Origin: Paenibacillus sp. ACRRX
GTDB taxonomy: Bacteria > Bacillota > Bacilli > Paenibacillales > Paenibacillaceae
Direction of reading: 5' to 3'
Assembly (NCBI RefSeq): GCF_022346885.1
Contig: NZ_JAKRNK010000002.1
Coordinates: 124,001 to 188,000 of the forward strand
DNA length: 64,000 nucleotides
Positions within the stretch are counted from its first letter, which is position 1. Each line of letters starts with the position of its first letter. Position numbers and translations under genes: made by a program. The notes beneath the pieces were generated by a model. It did no database searches and was not told where the DNA came from. It saw only the letters and a program-made list of their open reading frames with translations. Positions 38,950 to 48,096 of the stretch are shown here, one piece after another.

Positions 38950-40494
38950 TTATTGAATGATTTGTTTTAGAGGTTTTGTTGCAGGCCCTTCTAACACATC
39001 ACCATCAATCGAAAATCTTGAGCCATGACATGGACAATCCCAGCTTCGATCCCCAACATTCCACTCAACCTCGCATCCCATATGCGTACATGTGGTATCG
39101 ACAACGTGTAGTGTACCCTGCTCATCTCTGTAAGCCCCTGCTCTTTTTCCATTTACGGATACAACAGCGCCTTCATCGTTCGCTAAATCCTTAGGCAGCT
39201 TATGAACAATTTCAAGCGTTCCACTAATGAGGTGTTTGGCAACATCTACATTCTGATAAATAAACGTCTTCACATCAGGGAAAGCAAGGAATCTGGATGG
39301 TGTATATAAATCTTGATACGCGTTTTCTTTTCCTATAATCAAGTCCCGAAGTAAAATTGCGGCAGCTGTTCCCGTTGTCATCCCCCATTTTCGATACCCT
39401 GTTGCTACGTATACATTAGGCGTTACGGAAGAAATCTGCCCTATATATGGTATCTTATCTAAAGTGACCAGGTCTTGAGCAGACCATCGGTAAGGAAACT
39501 CTTGTATTCCAAACGTAGTGTGCGCAAAAGCTTGCAATGCCTCATAATGCTTGATTGTACATATCCCCTGTCCCGTTTTATGACTTTCACCGCCAATTAA
39601 GATCAAATTGTCCCCGCTGCTTAGTTGCGTCGTTCTGACGGAACGTTTCGGGTCATCAGCGCTTAAGTACATACCATTCAAATCGCTGCTTTTACTTTTG
39701 ACCCCAATTACATAGGAACGTTCAGCATGCATTCTTGCAAAATAAAACCCCATCCCGTCCATACAAGGGAAATGAGAGCAAGATACGACGTGCTTACATG
39801 TAATTTTGTGGCCATCGCTTGTTACTACTACTGGCTGAGTGTCATCTTCTACGGTTTCTACCGTTGTATGCTCATAAATATGCCCACCTGCCTGAATAAA
39901 CAACTGTACGAGCTTCTTCAAATATTCAAGTGGATGAAATTGAGCTTGATTTTGCATTACAATTGCTGCCTTTATCGGTACGGGGAGATCGATTCGGCTT
40001 ACCATGTTCCCGTTTATTCCAAGCTTGTCATACGCGTTATGCTCATTTTCGAGCCTTTTTATGATAGTTTCTGAATTCGTATAAATATAAGCATCCTTTT
40101 CAATAAAATTACATTGGATGTCGTGTTGTTTAATGGTCTGCTTTATAAATTGCAGCGCTTCGTCATTTGATTTGTAATAAAGCTGTGCCTTTTCTTTACC
40201 AAAATTTTGGATTAACTCGTCATAAATCAAATCATGCTGGGCCGTGATTTTTGCTGTCGTATGACCCGTTGTTCCATTGAACAGGTAACCTGCCTCTAAC
40301 AACACAACATTAAGTCCTTCTTTTGCTAATAAATAAGCGGACGTAATACCAGAAATTCCTCCGCCAACGACAACAACCTCAGCTTCAATATCGCCGGTAA
40401 GCTTTGGGAAGGAATCAATGCTTACTGATTCCAACCAATAAGACTTAGGCAAGTGGGGCATATCTTTAAATATCAAGGTTTCCTTTTCCATCAT
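38950..40494 (-). CDS. FAD-dependent oxidoreductase with C-terminal Rieske domain (YhfW-like)
   Basis: The 514-residue protein begins with a DAO-type FAD site (VVVVGGGISGITSAYLLAKEG, then LLEAG) and ends with a Rieske [2Fe-2S] domain whose ligands are seen in CTHMGC and CPCHGSRFS. The order and length match Bacillus YhfW and related proteins, whose substrate is unknown. It lies on the same strand as the biosynthetic operon but about 1 kb upstream, with its own spacing, so it is probably not a pathway gene. A GGAGG site precedes the ATG. Confidence 0.88.
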   Translation of the reverse strand: MMEKETLIFKDMPHLPKSYWLESVSIDSFPKLTGDIEAEVVVVGGGISGITSAYLLAKEGLNVVLLEAGYLFNGTTGHTTAKITAQHDLIYDELIQNFGKEKAQLYYKSNDEALQFIKQTIKQHDIQCNFIEKDAYIYTNSETIIKRLENEHNAYDKLGINGNMVSRIDLPVPIKAAIVMQNQAQFHPLEYLKKLVQLFIQAGGHIYEHTTVETVEDDTQPVVVTSDGHKITCKHVVSCSHFPCMDGMGFYFARMHAERSYVIGVKSKSSDLNGMYLSADDPKRSVRTTQLSSGDNLILIGGESHKTGQGICTIKHYEALQAFAHTTFGIQEFPYRWSAQDLVTLDKIPYIGQISSVTPNVYVATGYRKWGMTTGTAAAILLRDLIIGKENAYQDLYTPSRFLAFPDVKTFIYQNVDVAKHLISGTLEIVHKLPKDLANDEGAVVSVNGKRAGAYRDEQGTLHVVDTTCTHMGCEVEWNVGDRSWDCPCHGSRFSIDGDVLEGPATKPLKQIIQ

Positions 40495-41069
40495 GAATGA
40501 ACCTCCTAGATTAGGGTCTCTTGATATTCATTACCTGTTTAGTATTTGTTTAATCAAAACGCAGGTTTGCAGCATATTTTCCACAAAAGTATATAATATT
40601 TATCTCTGCGGCTTCTGATGACCTAAGTCCTATCCCAGGATCAGGCATATCTTTGATTTATATTTCTCTACAGCCATTTGCAAAGTACAGTTAAATGTAC
40701 CCTTGATTTTGCTAAAATTTGTGTTAATATTTACCTCAAAAGAACCCTCACGATATGATAGCACTTCCATGCAAGCGGACAAGCGCATTATCTACCATCG
40801 ATATAGGATTAACAAAAGGTGTATTCTTCTATTGCGTTGTTTACTCCCCTTATCGAAAGACCGTAACCATTTGTAAGCCTTGACTAATTCCGCAGTAATT
40901 ACCTGTAATCCACCCATTATACATACCTTATTTTTATTTAATATTTTTTGTAAGCCTATTTTTGGGATGAAGGAATTCCGTAATATTCTCTTTACGAAAT
41001 TATTGTTATTTAACAAAAATGCCCCATCTATTACATCCGTAACTAATTAGCTATTCATGGAGGGGAATA
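40495..41069. other. Divergent intergenic region, no gene seen
   Basis: These 575 bases separate the divergently transcribed oxidoreductase and second loaP gene. They are AT-rich and must hold both promoters. A possible plus-strand pair is TTGATT (40703-40708) and TAATAT (40725-40730) with a 16-base spacer, a weak match. A 74-codon minus-strand frame (40792-41016) has no recognisable features or ribosome site. Confidence 0.4.
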
Positions 41070-41597
41070 ATGAGCTGGTTTGCACTATTTGTAAAGTCGG
41101 GAGAAGAAAGAGATGTGGAAGGGTTTATCAATCAGCATTTCGACAAGCAATCACTGTTTTGTTACGTGCCCAAAAAGCTTGTGCCGGAGAAAAAGCAGGG
41201 TTGTGTTCATGATTCGGCCAAAGTGATTTTTCCCGGATATGTTTTTATTAACACAAGCATTATTTCCACCTTATATCATCGATTGCGAAAAACTCCAAAA
41301 ATTTATTACTTAGTTAAAAGCGGGGAGCATAAGCTGGATCAAAGCTACAGTCCCTATTCAGAAATCCCGGATGAAGAAATGGATATGTTTTTGCAGTTAG
41401 TCGGGCCAAATGACATGCTTGGTTATTCAGATGTCATTGTGATGAATAAACGGGCAAAAGTCATTGCTGGGCCGTTATTTGGCAAAGAGGGGATTATACG
41501 AAAAATTGACAAGCGCAAAGGTAGAGCAAAAATAGAAGTTATGTTTTTGGGAGAAACAAGAATGATTGAGGTAGGAATTAATATTTTGTCCACATGA
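41070..41597 (+). CDS. loaP: Second LoaP-type NusG paralogue
   Basis: The 175-residue protein shares the layout of the 37297-37926 gene: MSWFALFVKSGEERDVE at the start, CYVPKKLVPEKK, VIFPGYVFINTS, and a KOW domain (AKVIAGPLFGKEGIIRKIDKRKGRAKIEV). It is 34 residues shorter, mainly in the linker between the domains. GGAGGGG lies five bases before the ATG. It is on the opposite strand from the main cluster and is followed by gene remnants and then a DUF11 gene, so its target operon is not evident. It may act in trans on either PKS cluster, or be left from an older cluster arrangement. Confidence 0.9.
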   Translation: MSWFALFVKSGEERDVEGFINQHFDKQSLFCYVPKKLVPEKKQGCVHDSAKVIFPGYVFINTSIISTLYHRLRKTPKIYYLVKSGEHKLDQSYSPYSEIPDEEMDMFLQLVGPNDMLGYSDVIVMNKRAKVIAGPLFGKEGIIRKIDKRKGRAKIEVMFLGETRMIEVGINILST

Positions 41598-41709
41598 TCA
41601 TCTCGCCGACAAGCAGCTGGACGTTATCGATATCGGACCTTGCTCTGTACCCACTGGACAACTTCTCGTTCGTGAACCGCTGTGTGATTTGACCAATTTA
41701 GAGAACTAG
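41593..41709 (+). pseudogene. Short remnant resembling a DUF4241 protein
   Basis: An open stretch directly after loaP reads DKQLDVIDIGPCSVPTGQLL, then VREPLCDL, and stops. The pattern of a hydrophobic strand, IG, PTGQ and a following DPL/EPL element recalls the N-terminus of DUF4241 proteins. It has no start codon or ribosome site and is only 38 codons. It is best seen as a decayed fragment; the family call is tentative. Confidence 0.35.
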
Positions 41710-41931
41710 CCTTGGATGAATTCGTGTAATGATCTGAAAATATATCGTATTATACATAAACTGTGCAACGATCTAGCCGTGTAACAGCTATTGAAGAACC
41801 ACAGAGATCTGGCATCAAGCAGAACTTCCTAGGTTCTTCTATTTTATGTGTTCATTTTTTTGTGATCATACATATACTACGGCAACCTCCGTGAACGGTG
41901 CGACCGTATATTATCTGTCCCATTTACCTCT

Positions 41932-42189
41932 TCATTGATTCCTCTCCTCATTCCAAAAATCGAGGGCACGATTTACCCACTCTTCGGGACGAAAAGCTCC
42001 TAACTCTCCGTGTTTATAACCAAGCAGTTGTTCCACTTTACAATTTGAAACGACGCTGTTAAACAGCAGCGCAGAGTTACGAGTAGCTTTGTGCTCATTA
42101 CTCGTATACCAGTAAAGTACTGGAATCTCACAGCAGCTAATCTCTGTTCTTAACTTATAAGAGAAATGAGTGTCAAAAATGCACCACTG
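41932..42189 (-). pseudogene. C-terminal remnant of an alpha/beta hydrolase-like protein
   Basis: On the minus strand an 85-codon stretch reads protein-like to a natural stop. It includes ISCCEIPVLYWYTSNEHKA, CKVEQLLGYKHGELG and FRPEEWVNRALDFW, which resembles the end of a small alpha/beta hydrolase with its late catalytic His. A stop codon lies just upstream in frame and there is no start, so the front of the gene is lost. Together with the neighbouring remnant it marks this gap as decaying DNA. Confidence 0.5.
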
Positions 42190-42196
42190 TCATCTT

Positions 42197-42230
42197 ATTG
42201 GTTAAACTAACGAATTAGGTTATAACCAAT
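42197..42230 (+). promoter_or_regulatory. Inverted repeat upstream of the first DUF11 gene
   Basis: The arms ATTGGTTA (42197-42204) and TAACCAAT (42223-42230) are perfect complements separated by 18 bases, 52 bases before the start codon. It may be a regulator-binding site or an RNA hairpin in the leader. No T-tract follows, so it is not a terminator. Confidence 0.35.
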
Positions 42231-42281
42231 GATTCCCTTCATAAACTATAAAAGAGATATTAAGATAATGGAGGCAGAACT

Positions 42282-45200
42282 ATGCCGCTTATTCCACGCT
42301 ATTCCACGATTGATACAGCGGCTGTAACTTTTACTGGGCAACATTGCAGTGGCTCTGCTGACAATTTGACGACTCCGAACACAACTTTGGAACTGTTACC
42401 TGAGTGTGATATTTTGCATGCAGAACTTACCTGGTTCGCATCATTCACAACTGGCGTGGATATGAAGGAAATGAGTGATTTGCATGTAAACCGCGTGAAT
42501 CTGGGTACACCCATCGGTTATTACCAAATAAATGAACAGGGAACAAATTACATTGTCCAAAAAGGACAAGCAAGCCATTGCATATGTTCAGCTGATCTCA
42601 CTTCAATAGTGACAGAATGGAAATCAGGAACCTATTCGGTTACGATCCCCGCTTGGGAAAGCATCCATTCAATGCTGCAATGCGGCTGGGTACTGCATGT
42701 CATCATCAAGCATCCCTCCTTGCCTTTACAATACATTAATCTGGTAACGGGCCATGAACATGTTAGCCAACATAAATCTCACCACTGGAAGCTTACTGGA
42801 TTCCGCCTTCCCAGTACAAATATTAAGTTCAACTTATGGCTTTGCGCTGCAAATGCACAAGCACTAACAGGTGATATTGGCTCTTATTACGCGACCCGTA
42901 CACCGATGAATGATGCTCAACCTGTGTTGAATCCAGCTTGGATGCGTCAATTACAAGCCTCCCCTTTGCAGCTGACGAATCCTTCATTTGAAAACCAACT
43001 CATCTGCGTATGTTCTGTTCCTCAGAGAACAGAGCGGTCGGATATTTTTACGATGGCAGTTCAGTTGGATTCAGACGGAGCACTTATCAAGTCCTGTTTG
43101 AATCGACTGGGGGAATACAAAGATTACCAGTATGGGGGAATTGAACTTTATGAGCTGCAGCTATTTAATGAAGGGAATCAAAAGGCAGACTCGATATTGG
43201 CATCATTTTATGCTTCTGAAGGGGGAATTTTACTCAAAGAACTAATAGGTGTCCTTAATCAGAACGCACCAACCGTGGTGAGCTGTAAAAGTGGAATCGT
43301 CACGATTTCGGATCTACTTCCGAATGAAACCGTCACAATTAGATTTCCAGTCGTAATCGATGAGCAGCTGATTGATCAAAATGAGCTGCCACGTGATCTG
43401 ATAACGTGTGTCGCTTCAATTACATACACCTTTGAGGTATCCTTAACTCGCTATCACGCTCGAACAATATCCAATTATGTCAGCATCCCCGTGCCAAATA
43501 AGCAGAGCAACTTGAATGTGACTCAATATGCGGATGTTACATCCGCGCGCTTGCAGGACTCTATTACATTCAACGTTCAGATTGCATCGTTTGGGCACAG
43601 GAAACTTTCAAACGTGTTTTTTAGAGATATGGCTTACCATGATTGCTATTACATTCCTGGTACGTTAACCGTTAACGGTCAATTCCTTCCTGATGCTGAC
43701 CCGTTGGCTGGCTTTTACTTATATAAGATCGATGATTGTATAACAACGCTCATCCGCTACGACTTGAAGCTGCAGCATATTCCTCCAAATAATCAACTAC
43801 AAACTGCAGCACAGATCAACTATTCGTTCTTTCGTCCAAACGGCTGTACCGGGCCAAACTATACTATTCGAAGTCAGACAACAACGGTTTGGCTTCATTA
43901 TGCACAAATTTATCGTAACCTTCTTATGAAATCTAAAGGCAGCAATATTGGGGACGTTGTAGACCTAATTTTGCGTCTTAGCAATGGTGGCAACGAAACG
44001 GCTGAACAGGTTCCCGTTTACCTTAGCCCCGCCCCTGATATGAGCTTTGTAGAAGACAGTGTAATAATAGACAGGCGAGCTTGTCCTAACAAAAATCCTT
44101 ATAAGGGCTTCCACTTGGATCATGTAAAGCCAAACCGCTCGCTTTGCATTCAATTTAAAGCAAGGATAACCCGCATAGAAGCGTTACAGCATGTTCGCAA
44201 TCAGGCAGTTGTACCCTATACGTATCAAATTGCTTCTGATCAACCTCTTATTTCCGTATCACAGCCAAGCAATATGGTGACCACATACGTTCATAATTTA
44301 AATATCAGCCTTACTAAAAAGGTTACCAGGAAGTATGCTGCAGTAGGAGATCAACTCGTCTACACACTCCAGGTTTCCAATCGCGGCCATACAAGCATTA
44401 TAGGTGCAACGGTACGGGATATTTTAGAGCCATGGCTGACGCTTGTTCCAGGGACAGTCACGGTGAATGGTTTGAAACGTTCACATTGTGATTTGCAAAC
44501 GGGTTGTCACTTGGGGCAATTAAGCCGAGGCACTGCTTATACCATTACGTTTGCAGCAGTGGTGACAGCACTCCCACCGAATGGACGAGTCTATAATCAA
44601 GCTGAGATCACATATCAATATGTGCAGCTTGATCCATATCACTTGTTAACAAAAACCAGCCGCAGCAATAGGGTTTATACTATAGTTCAGCATGTGGATG
44701 TCAGCTTAAACAAACAGACTTGTACACGTTTAGCTTTGGTAGGAGACATTATTCGATTCACGCATCACATCATTAATATCGGAAATACGACACTTGGACA
44801 AGTCTGGTTTGCTGATCCACTAGCCACACCACTTCAAGTTGTAACCGCAAGTGTACGGGTTGATGGAGTTCCAGCACCTAAATTAGATCCTCAAAACGGA
44901 TTCCGTCTCGCCTCTCTGCGGCCGAAAGCGGAAACTTGGATAAGTCTGCTTGCTGAGGTAACAAATATCACTACTAACCAGTTAATATGCAGTTCTGCAT
45001 GGATCAATTACGCTTTTCATAATGACAGCTGTGATGAACATATCAGCTACAATACAGCACAATCCAATGCGGCCCCCATTCTCGTACAGGCTTCATTATT
45101 GGATATGTGTATGAGCGTGGATCGGGATTGTGTTCAAGTCGGCGAACAACTGACATATACCATTGTGCTGCGAAATGCTGCTCTAGTTCCATTAAGTAGT

Positions 45201-47918
45201 ATTTATTATGTAAATCCCTTACCCGCTGACCTGTGCTTTATTCCGGGAAGTTTGCGGATTAACGGCAAGGCGTATCACCCTTTCGTGTCAGCTATCAGAC
45301 TACACCTAGACACCCTCCAGCCTGGTGCTAGTCTTGTCGTGTCCTATCGGTGTCAAGTCAGTAAGGAGGCCTTAGATTCAAGACAGCTGCTAAATTCAGC
45401 GGAAGCCGAATTCTACATGCCACGTTATGGTCAATCATGTACAATAAAACGAAATACATCCAGTAATACAGTTAGTACCCGTGTATACAGAAAATGCTTG
45501 CTTCTCTTTGTTGCCTGCTCTCACAAATATGTCACATCGGGTGTGCAAATGAAATGTGAAGTGGCGGTCTCCAATGCTGGTACAATTACTGCTGATGACG
45601 TCTGGTTTTACGCGAGCATACCCGCAGGACTTCATATAGTGGCTGGCTCTTTACTTGTGAATGATGAGAGGTGGACAGAAGCTTGTCCCGGACGAGGATT
45701 TTCCCTTGGAACGCTTTCACCTTCCACAACCGTTAAGATCACATATGTGATCAGTGCAGAAGATATAACGAGTGCTAAAGTTTGTTTAATCCAATCAAAA
45801 CTCCATTGTGTATACCGTCCGCTGATGACAAGCTGCAGCGAGCAGCAAACCATTACAAAAGCGGATCCCATACTTATTTACATCCTGCCTCCCTGGCCAA
45901 ACCAGAACCCGTCGAAGGCGACGCCGCATCATTATGGTGCAGGACCAGCTAAGTTAATTTTGCAGCTGATGGGAGAACAAAGCGAAGCAGGATTGTGTCA
46001 GCCTATCCGTTATGCTGTAAGAGTAACTAATGTGGGATACACCTTTGCAGAACATGTCAGACTGGTTTTGACTCTTCCACGGGAAGCAAGCCGGATTCAA
46101 GCTTGGATCTCCGATAAAAGCAGCGAAAATGAGGTGCTCTCAGCACCGGATCATGTACCGATTCCACGTATTCTTCCAGGTGAAGACGTAGTTGTCCATT
46201 ATGAGATAGAACTGTCGGAGCTGCCTCGCCCCAACTGTCTAAGGATTACAGCTGCAGCATTTTATCAGACAGATCACTCTTTTTTTAAGACACCGACTAA
46301 CACCTATCATACATCAAGCAATTGCGTCATCACCATTATTCAACACTACGAGCTTGCTGTTTGTACTAGCGTGTACCAAGATGCAGCCGCAGTGGGAGAA
46401 CTCTTGCCATTTCACACGATCATACACAACCAAGGAACGATTAAGGCTGTAAATATTCATGTGAGTGACCTGCTATCCTCGCCTAGATGGGAAGTCGAAT
46501 CTGCGCAGGCATTAGCAGCAGACCAAATTTGTCTGCTTCCCGACGGATTAAATATTACCCATCTTGAGCCTGGGGCAAGCTGCAGCCTATTTCACGAAAC
46601 AGAGATAACGACTCCCCTCACCTCAGCATGGGTGACCAATCAGGTGCAGATTCATTATGATAGCAACGCGCAGTATGACGAAGACGCATTTCCACGGATT
46701 GCTGTTGGCAACAAAGTTCACATTTATGTGAAACACCATGGGTTGCAAATAAGAAGTGTGCCTGCAACCTCCTCCTGCGAGGCAGACAACAGACAACTCA
46801 TCATAGTCACAATTAACAATGTTGGTGGAGGTGCAGCTTATAATTTAAATATAACATCTATTCTGCCGGCGGAGCTGAGAAGCAGCGTAAGCACAACTTT
46901 ACTCTATGACAATAGTTTAGACATCTATCCAGCAACAGCGCGTATGCTGCTTCCTGTTCTCCAGCCAGATCGAACTGCCATCATAAAATACAGTGTGAAC
47001 AGGCATGCGTATAAAGATCAGCAGCCTATCGACAACAATTCATTTGAGACTGTTGCAACTTATTATTATAGTGATGACTCAAACAGCAGACCTGCAGTTT
47101 GGGAACATGATAAAGTTAAATCGACCTATCGTGCGAGGGAGATTAAGATAGCGGTTTGCGTGATAGCTAATTGTACGTCCCTGGAAATCGGCGACACGCT
47201 CAGCTTTACTATTGTTGTTGAGAACAGCGGCAACCACGCTGTGTTTGGACTATTGCTTTATGTTAGTCTACCAGAACTTGTTTGGATGGTGGACGGTGCT
47301 GATATCATATGGGGATGCAAGCAACAGGAACATAGGGTTGAATTGGGCCAATTGGCAGTTGGCCACACCCGACGTATTACCTTTTCTGCTGCCAATATAC
47401 ATGCAACCAGACAGCAACTAGACTGTCGGGCCAGAGCAGTATGTTATTACCAGTTTCCTGACTCCTCCATTATTCATGATTATGAGGCCGTCAGCAATGA
47501 CGCTATTGTGCAGCTCAGTACAGCAGATATCGAGCTCTATCAGCGTGCCAGTGCACTCGAAATAAACTGCGGCGAGTACGTGAAACTTTCGATCCAAATT
47601 AAGAATACAGGCAATATCGATCTTACGGACGTTTGGCTTTATGAGGCATGCTCCCCGCAGCTTACCTTAGTTCCGGGATCGGTCATGCTTAATAACAATT
47701 GCTGCCCTGATTTTGTTTTGCAGCATGGTATTTTCCTAGGAAAGCTGGCAACAAGCAAGCATATTAGTATTACCCTATTGGTGGCTGCTCAGACCCGTCC
47801 CCGTGCTGGGTATGTCACCTGCCGCTCGCAAGTAGGATTTCGTTACCGAGTTCAGCAAGCACAGAACTATAGAACTCGCACATACCAAAGTAATATTATC
47901 AAAATCTATGTACAATAG
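42282..47918 (+). CDS. Giant DUF11-repeat protein, Cys-rich
   Basis: The 1878-residue protein starts MPLIPRYSTIDTAAVTFTG, an N-terminal module of about 350 residues shared with the DUF11 protein at 51712-59787 and with large DUF11 proteins of Bacillus. About eleven diverged immunoglobulin-like DUF11 repeats follow, each marked by a strand such as YAAVGDQLVYTLQV, then a 'LTLVPGTVTVNG' strand and a 'LQPG' turn. It is unusually rich in Cys for this family. There is no signal peptide, membrane segment or LPXTG motif, so it may be released with, or assembled on, spores rather than secreted by Sec. That location is a guess. GGAGG lies before the ATG, and a strong terminator follows. Confidence 0.85.
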   Translation: MPLIPRYSTIDTAAVTFTGQHCSGSADNLTTPNTTLELLPECDILHAELTWFASFTTGVDMKEMSDLHVNRVNLGTPIGYYQINEQGTNYIVQKGQASHCICSADLTSIVTEWKSGTYSVTIPAWESIHSMLQCGWVLHVIIKHPSLPLQYINLVTGHEHVSQHKSHHWKLTGFRLPSTNIKFNLWLCAANAQALTGDIGSYYATRTPMNDAQPVLNPAWMRQLQASPLQLTNPSFENQLICVCSVPQRTERSDIFTMAVQLDSDGALIKSCLNRLGEYKDYQYGGIELYELQLFNEGNQKADSILASFYASEGGILLKELIGVLNQNAPTVVSCKSGIVTISDLLPNETVTIRFPVVIDEQLIDQNELPRDLITCVASITYTFEVSLTRYHARTISNYVSIPVPNKQSNLNVTQYADVTSARLQDSITFNVQIASFGHRKLSNVFFRDMAYHDCYYIPGTLTVNGQFLPDADPLAGFYLYKIDDCITTLIRYDLKLQHIPPNNQLQTAAQINYSFFRPNGCTGPNYTIRSQTTTVWLHYAQIYRNLLMKSKGSNIGDVVDLILRLSNGGNETAEQVPVYLSPAPDMSFVEDSVIIDRRACPNKNPYKGFHLDHVKPNRSLCIQFKARITRIEALQHVRNQAVVPYTYQIASDQPLISVSQPSNMVTTYVHNLNISLTKKVTRKYAAVGDQLVYTLQVSNRGHTSIIGATVRDILEPWLTLVPGTVTVNGLKRSHCDLQTGCHLGQLSRGTAYTITFAAVVTALPPNGRVYNQAEITYQYVQLDPYHLLTKTSRSNRVYTIVQHVDVSLNKQTCTRLALVGDIIRFTHHIINIGNTTLGQVWFADPLATPLQVVTASVRVDGVPAPKLDPQNGFRLASLRPKAETWISLLAEVTNITTNQLICSSAWINYAFHNDSCDEHISYNTAQSNAAPILVQASLLDMCMSVDRDCVQVGEQLTYTIVLRNAALVPLSSIYYVNPLPADLCFIPGSLRINGKAYHPFVSAIRLHLDTLQPGASLVVSYRCQVSKEALDSRQLLNSAEAEFYMPRYGQSCTIKRNTSSNTVSTRVYRKCLLLFVACSHKYVTSGVQMKCEVAVSNAGTITADDVWFYASIPAGLHIVAGSLLVNDERWTEACPGRGFSLGTLSPSTTVKITYVISAEDITSAKVCLIQSKLHCVYRPLMTSCSEQQTITKADPILIYILPPWPNQNPSKATPHHYGAGPAKLILQLMGEQSEAGLCQPIRYAVRVTNVGYTFAEHVRLVLTLPREASRIQAWISDKSSENEVLSAPDHVPIPRILPGEDVVVHYEIELSELPRPNCLRITAAAFYQTDHSFFKTPTNTYHTSSNCVITIIQHYELAVCTSVYQDAAAVGELLPFHTIIHNQGTIKAVNIHVSDLLSSPRWEVESAQALAADQICLLPDGLNITHLEPGASCSLFHETEITTPLTSAWVTNQVQIHYDSNAQYDEDAFPRIAVGNKVHIYVKHHGLQIRSVPATSSCEADNRQLIIVTINNVGGGAAYNLNITSILPAELRSSVSTTLLYDNSLDIYPATARMLLPVLQPDRTAIIKYSVNRHAYKDQQPIDNNSFETVATYYYSDDSNSRPAVWEHDKVKSTYRAREIKIAVCVIANCTSLEIGDTLSFTIVVENSGNHAVFGLLLYVSLPELVWMVDGADIIWGCKQQEHRVELGQLAVGHTRRITFSAANIHATRQQLDCRARAVCYYQFPDSSIIHDYEAVSNDAIVQLSTADIELYQRASALEINCGEYVKLSIQIKNTGNIDLTDVWLYEACSPQLTLVPGSVMLNNNCCPDFVLQHGIFLGKLATSKHISITLLVAAQTRPRAGYVTCRSQVGFRYRVQQAQNYRTRTYQSNIIKIYVQ

Positions 47919-48020
47919 ACGATGACTGCCTCCCTCCAGATGTATTTGATTTTTTAGCGTGGCCGCCTACCAAATCACGACCGAACAATCGTATGAAATA
48001 TTGACTCGAAGCAGGAATAT

Positions 48021-48057
48021 AAGGACCTCTAACCCGCTTCATAGGGAAGAGGTCCTT
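48021..48057. terminator. Bidirectional terminator between convergent DUF11 genes
   Basis: A perfect 10-base-pair stem (48021-48030 with 48048-48057) lies between the stop of the plus-strand gene and the stop of the minus-strand gene. A/T-rich ends on both sides suit termination from both directions. Confidence 0.75.
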
Positions 48058-48096
48058 TGTACAACTGAGCCTGCTGAGTAAGTGAGATGTAATGCA

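Noticed and set aside
40703-40730. Possible promoter TTGATT-16-TAATAT before the second loaP
   Set aside because: Both boxes match consensus weakly and it lies 340 bases from the gene, so it is mentioned only as a weak possibility.
40792-41016. 74-codon minus-strand ORF
   Set aside because: No ribosome site, no recognisable motif, AT-rich low-complexity composition; most likely chance.
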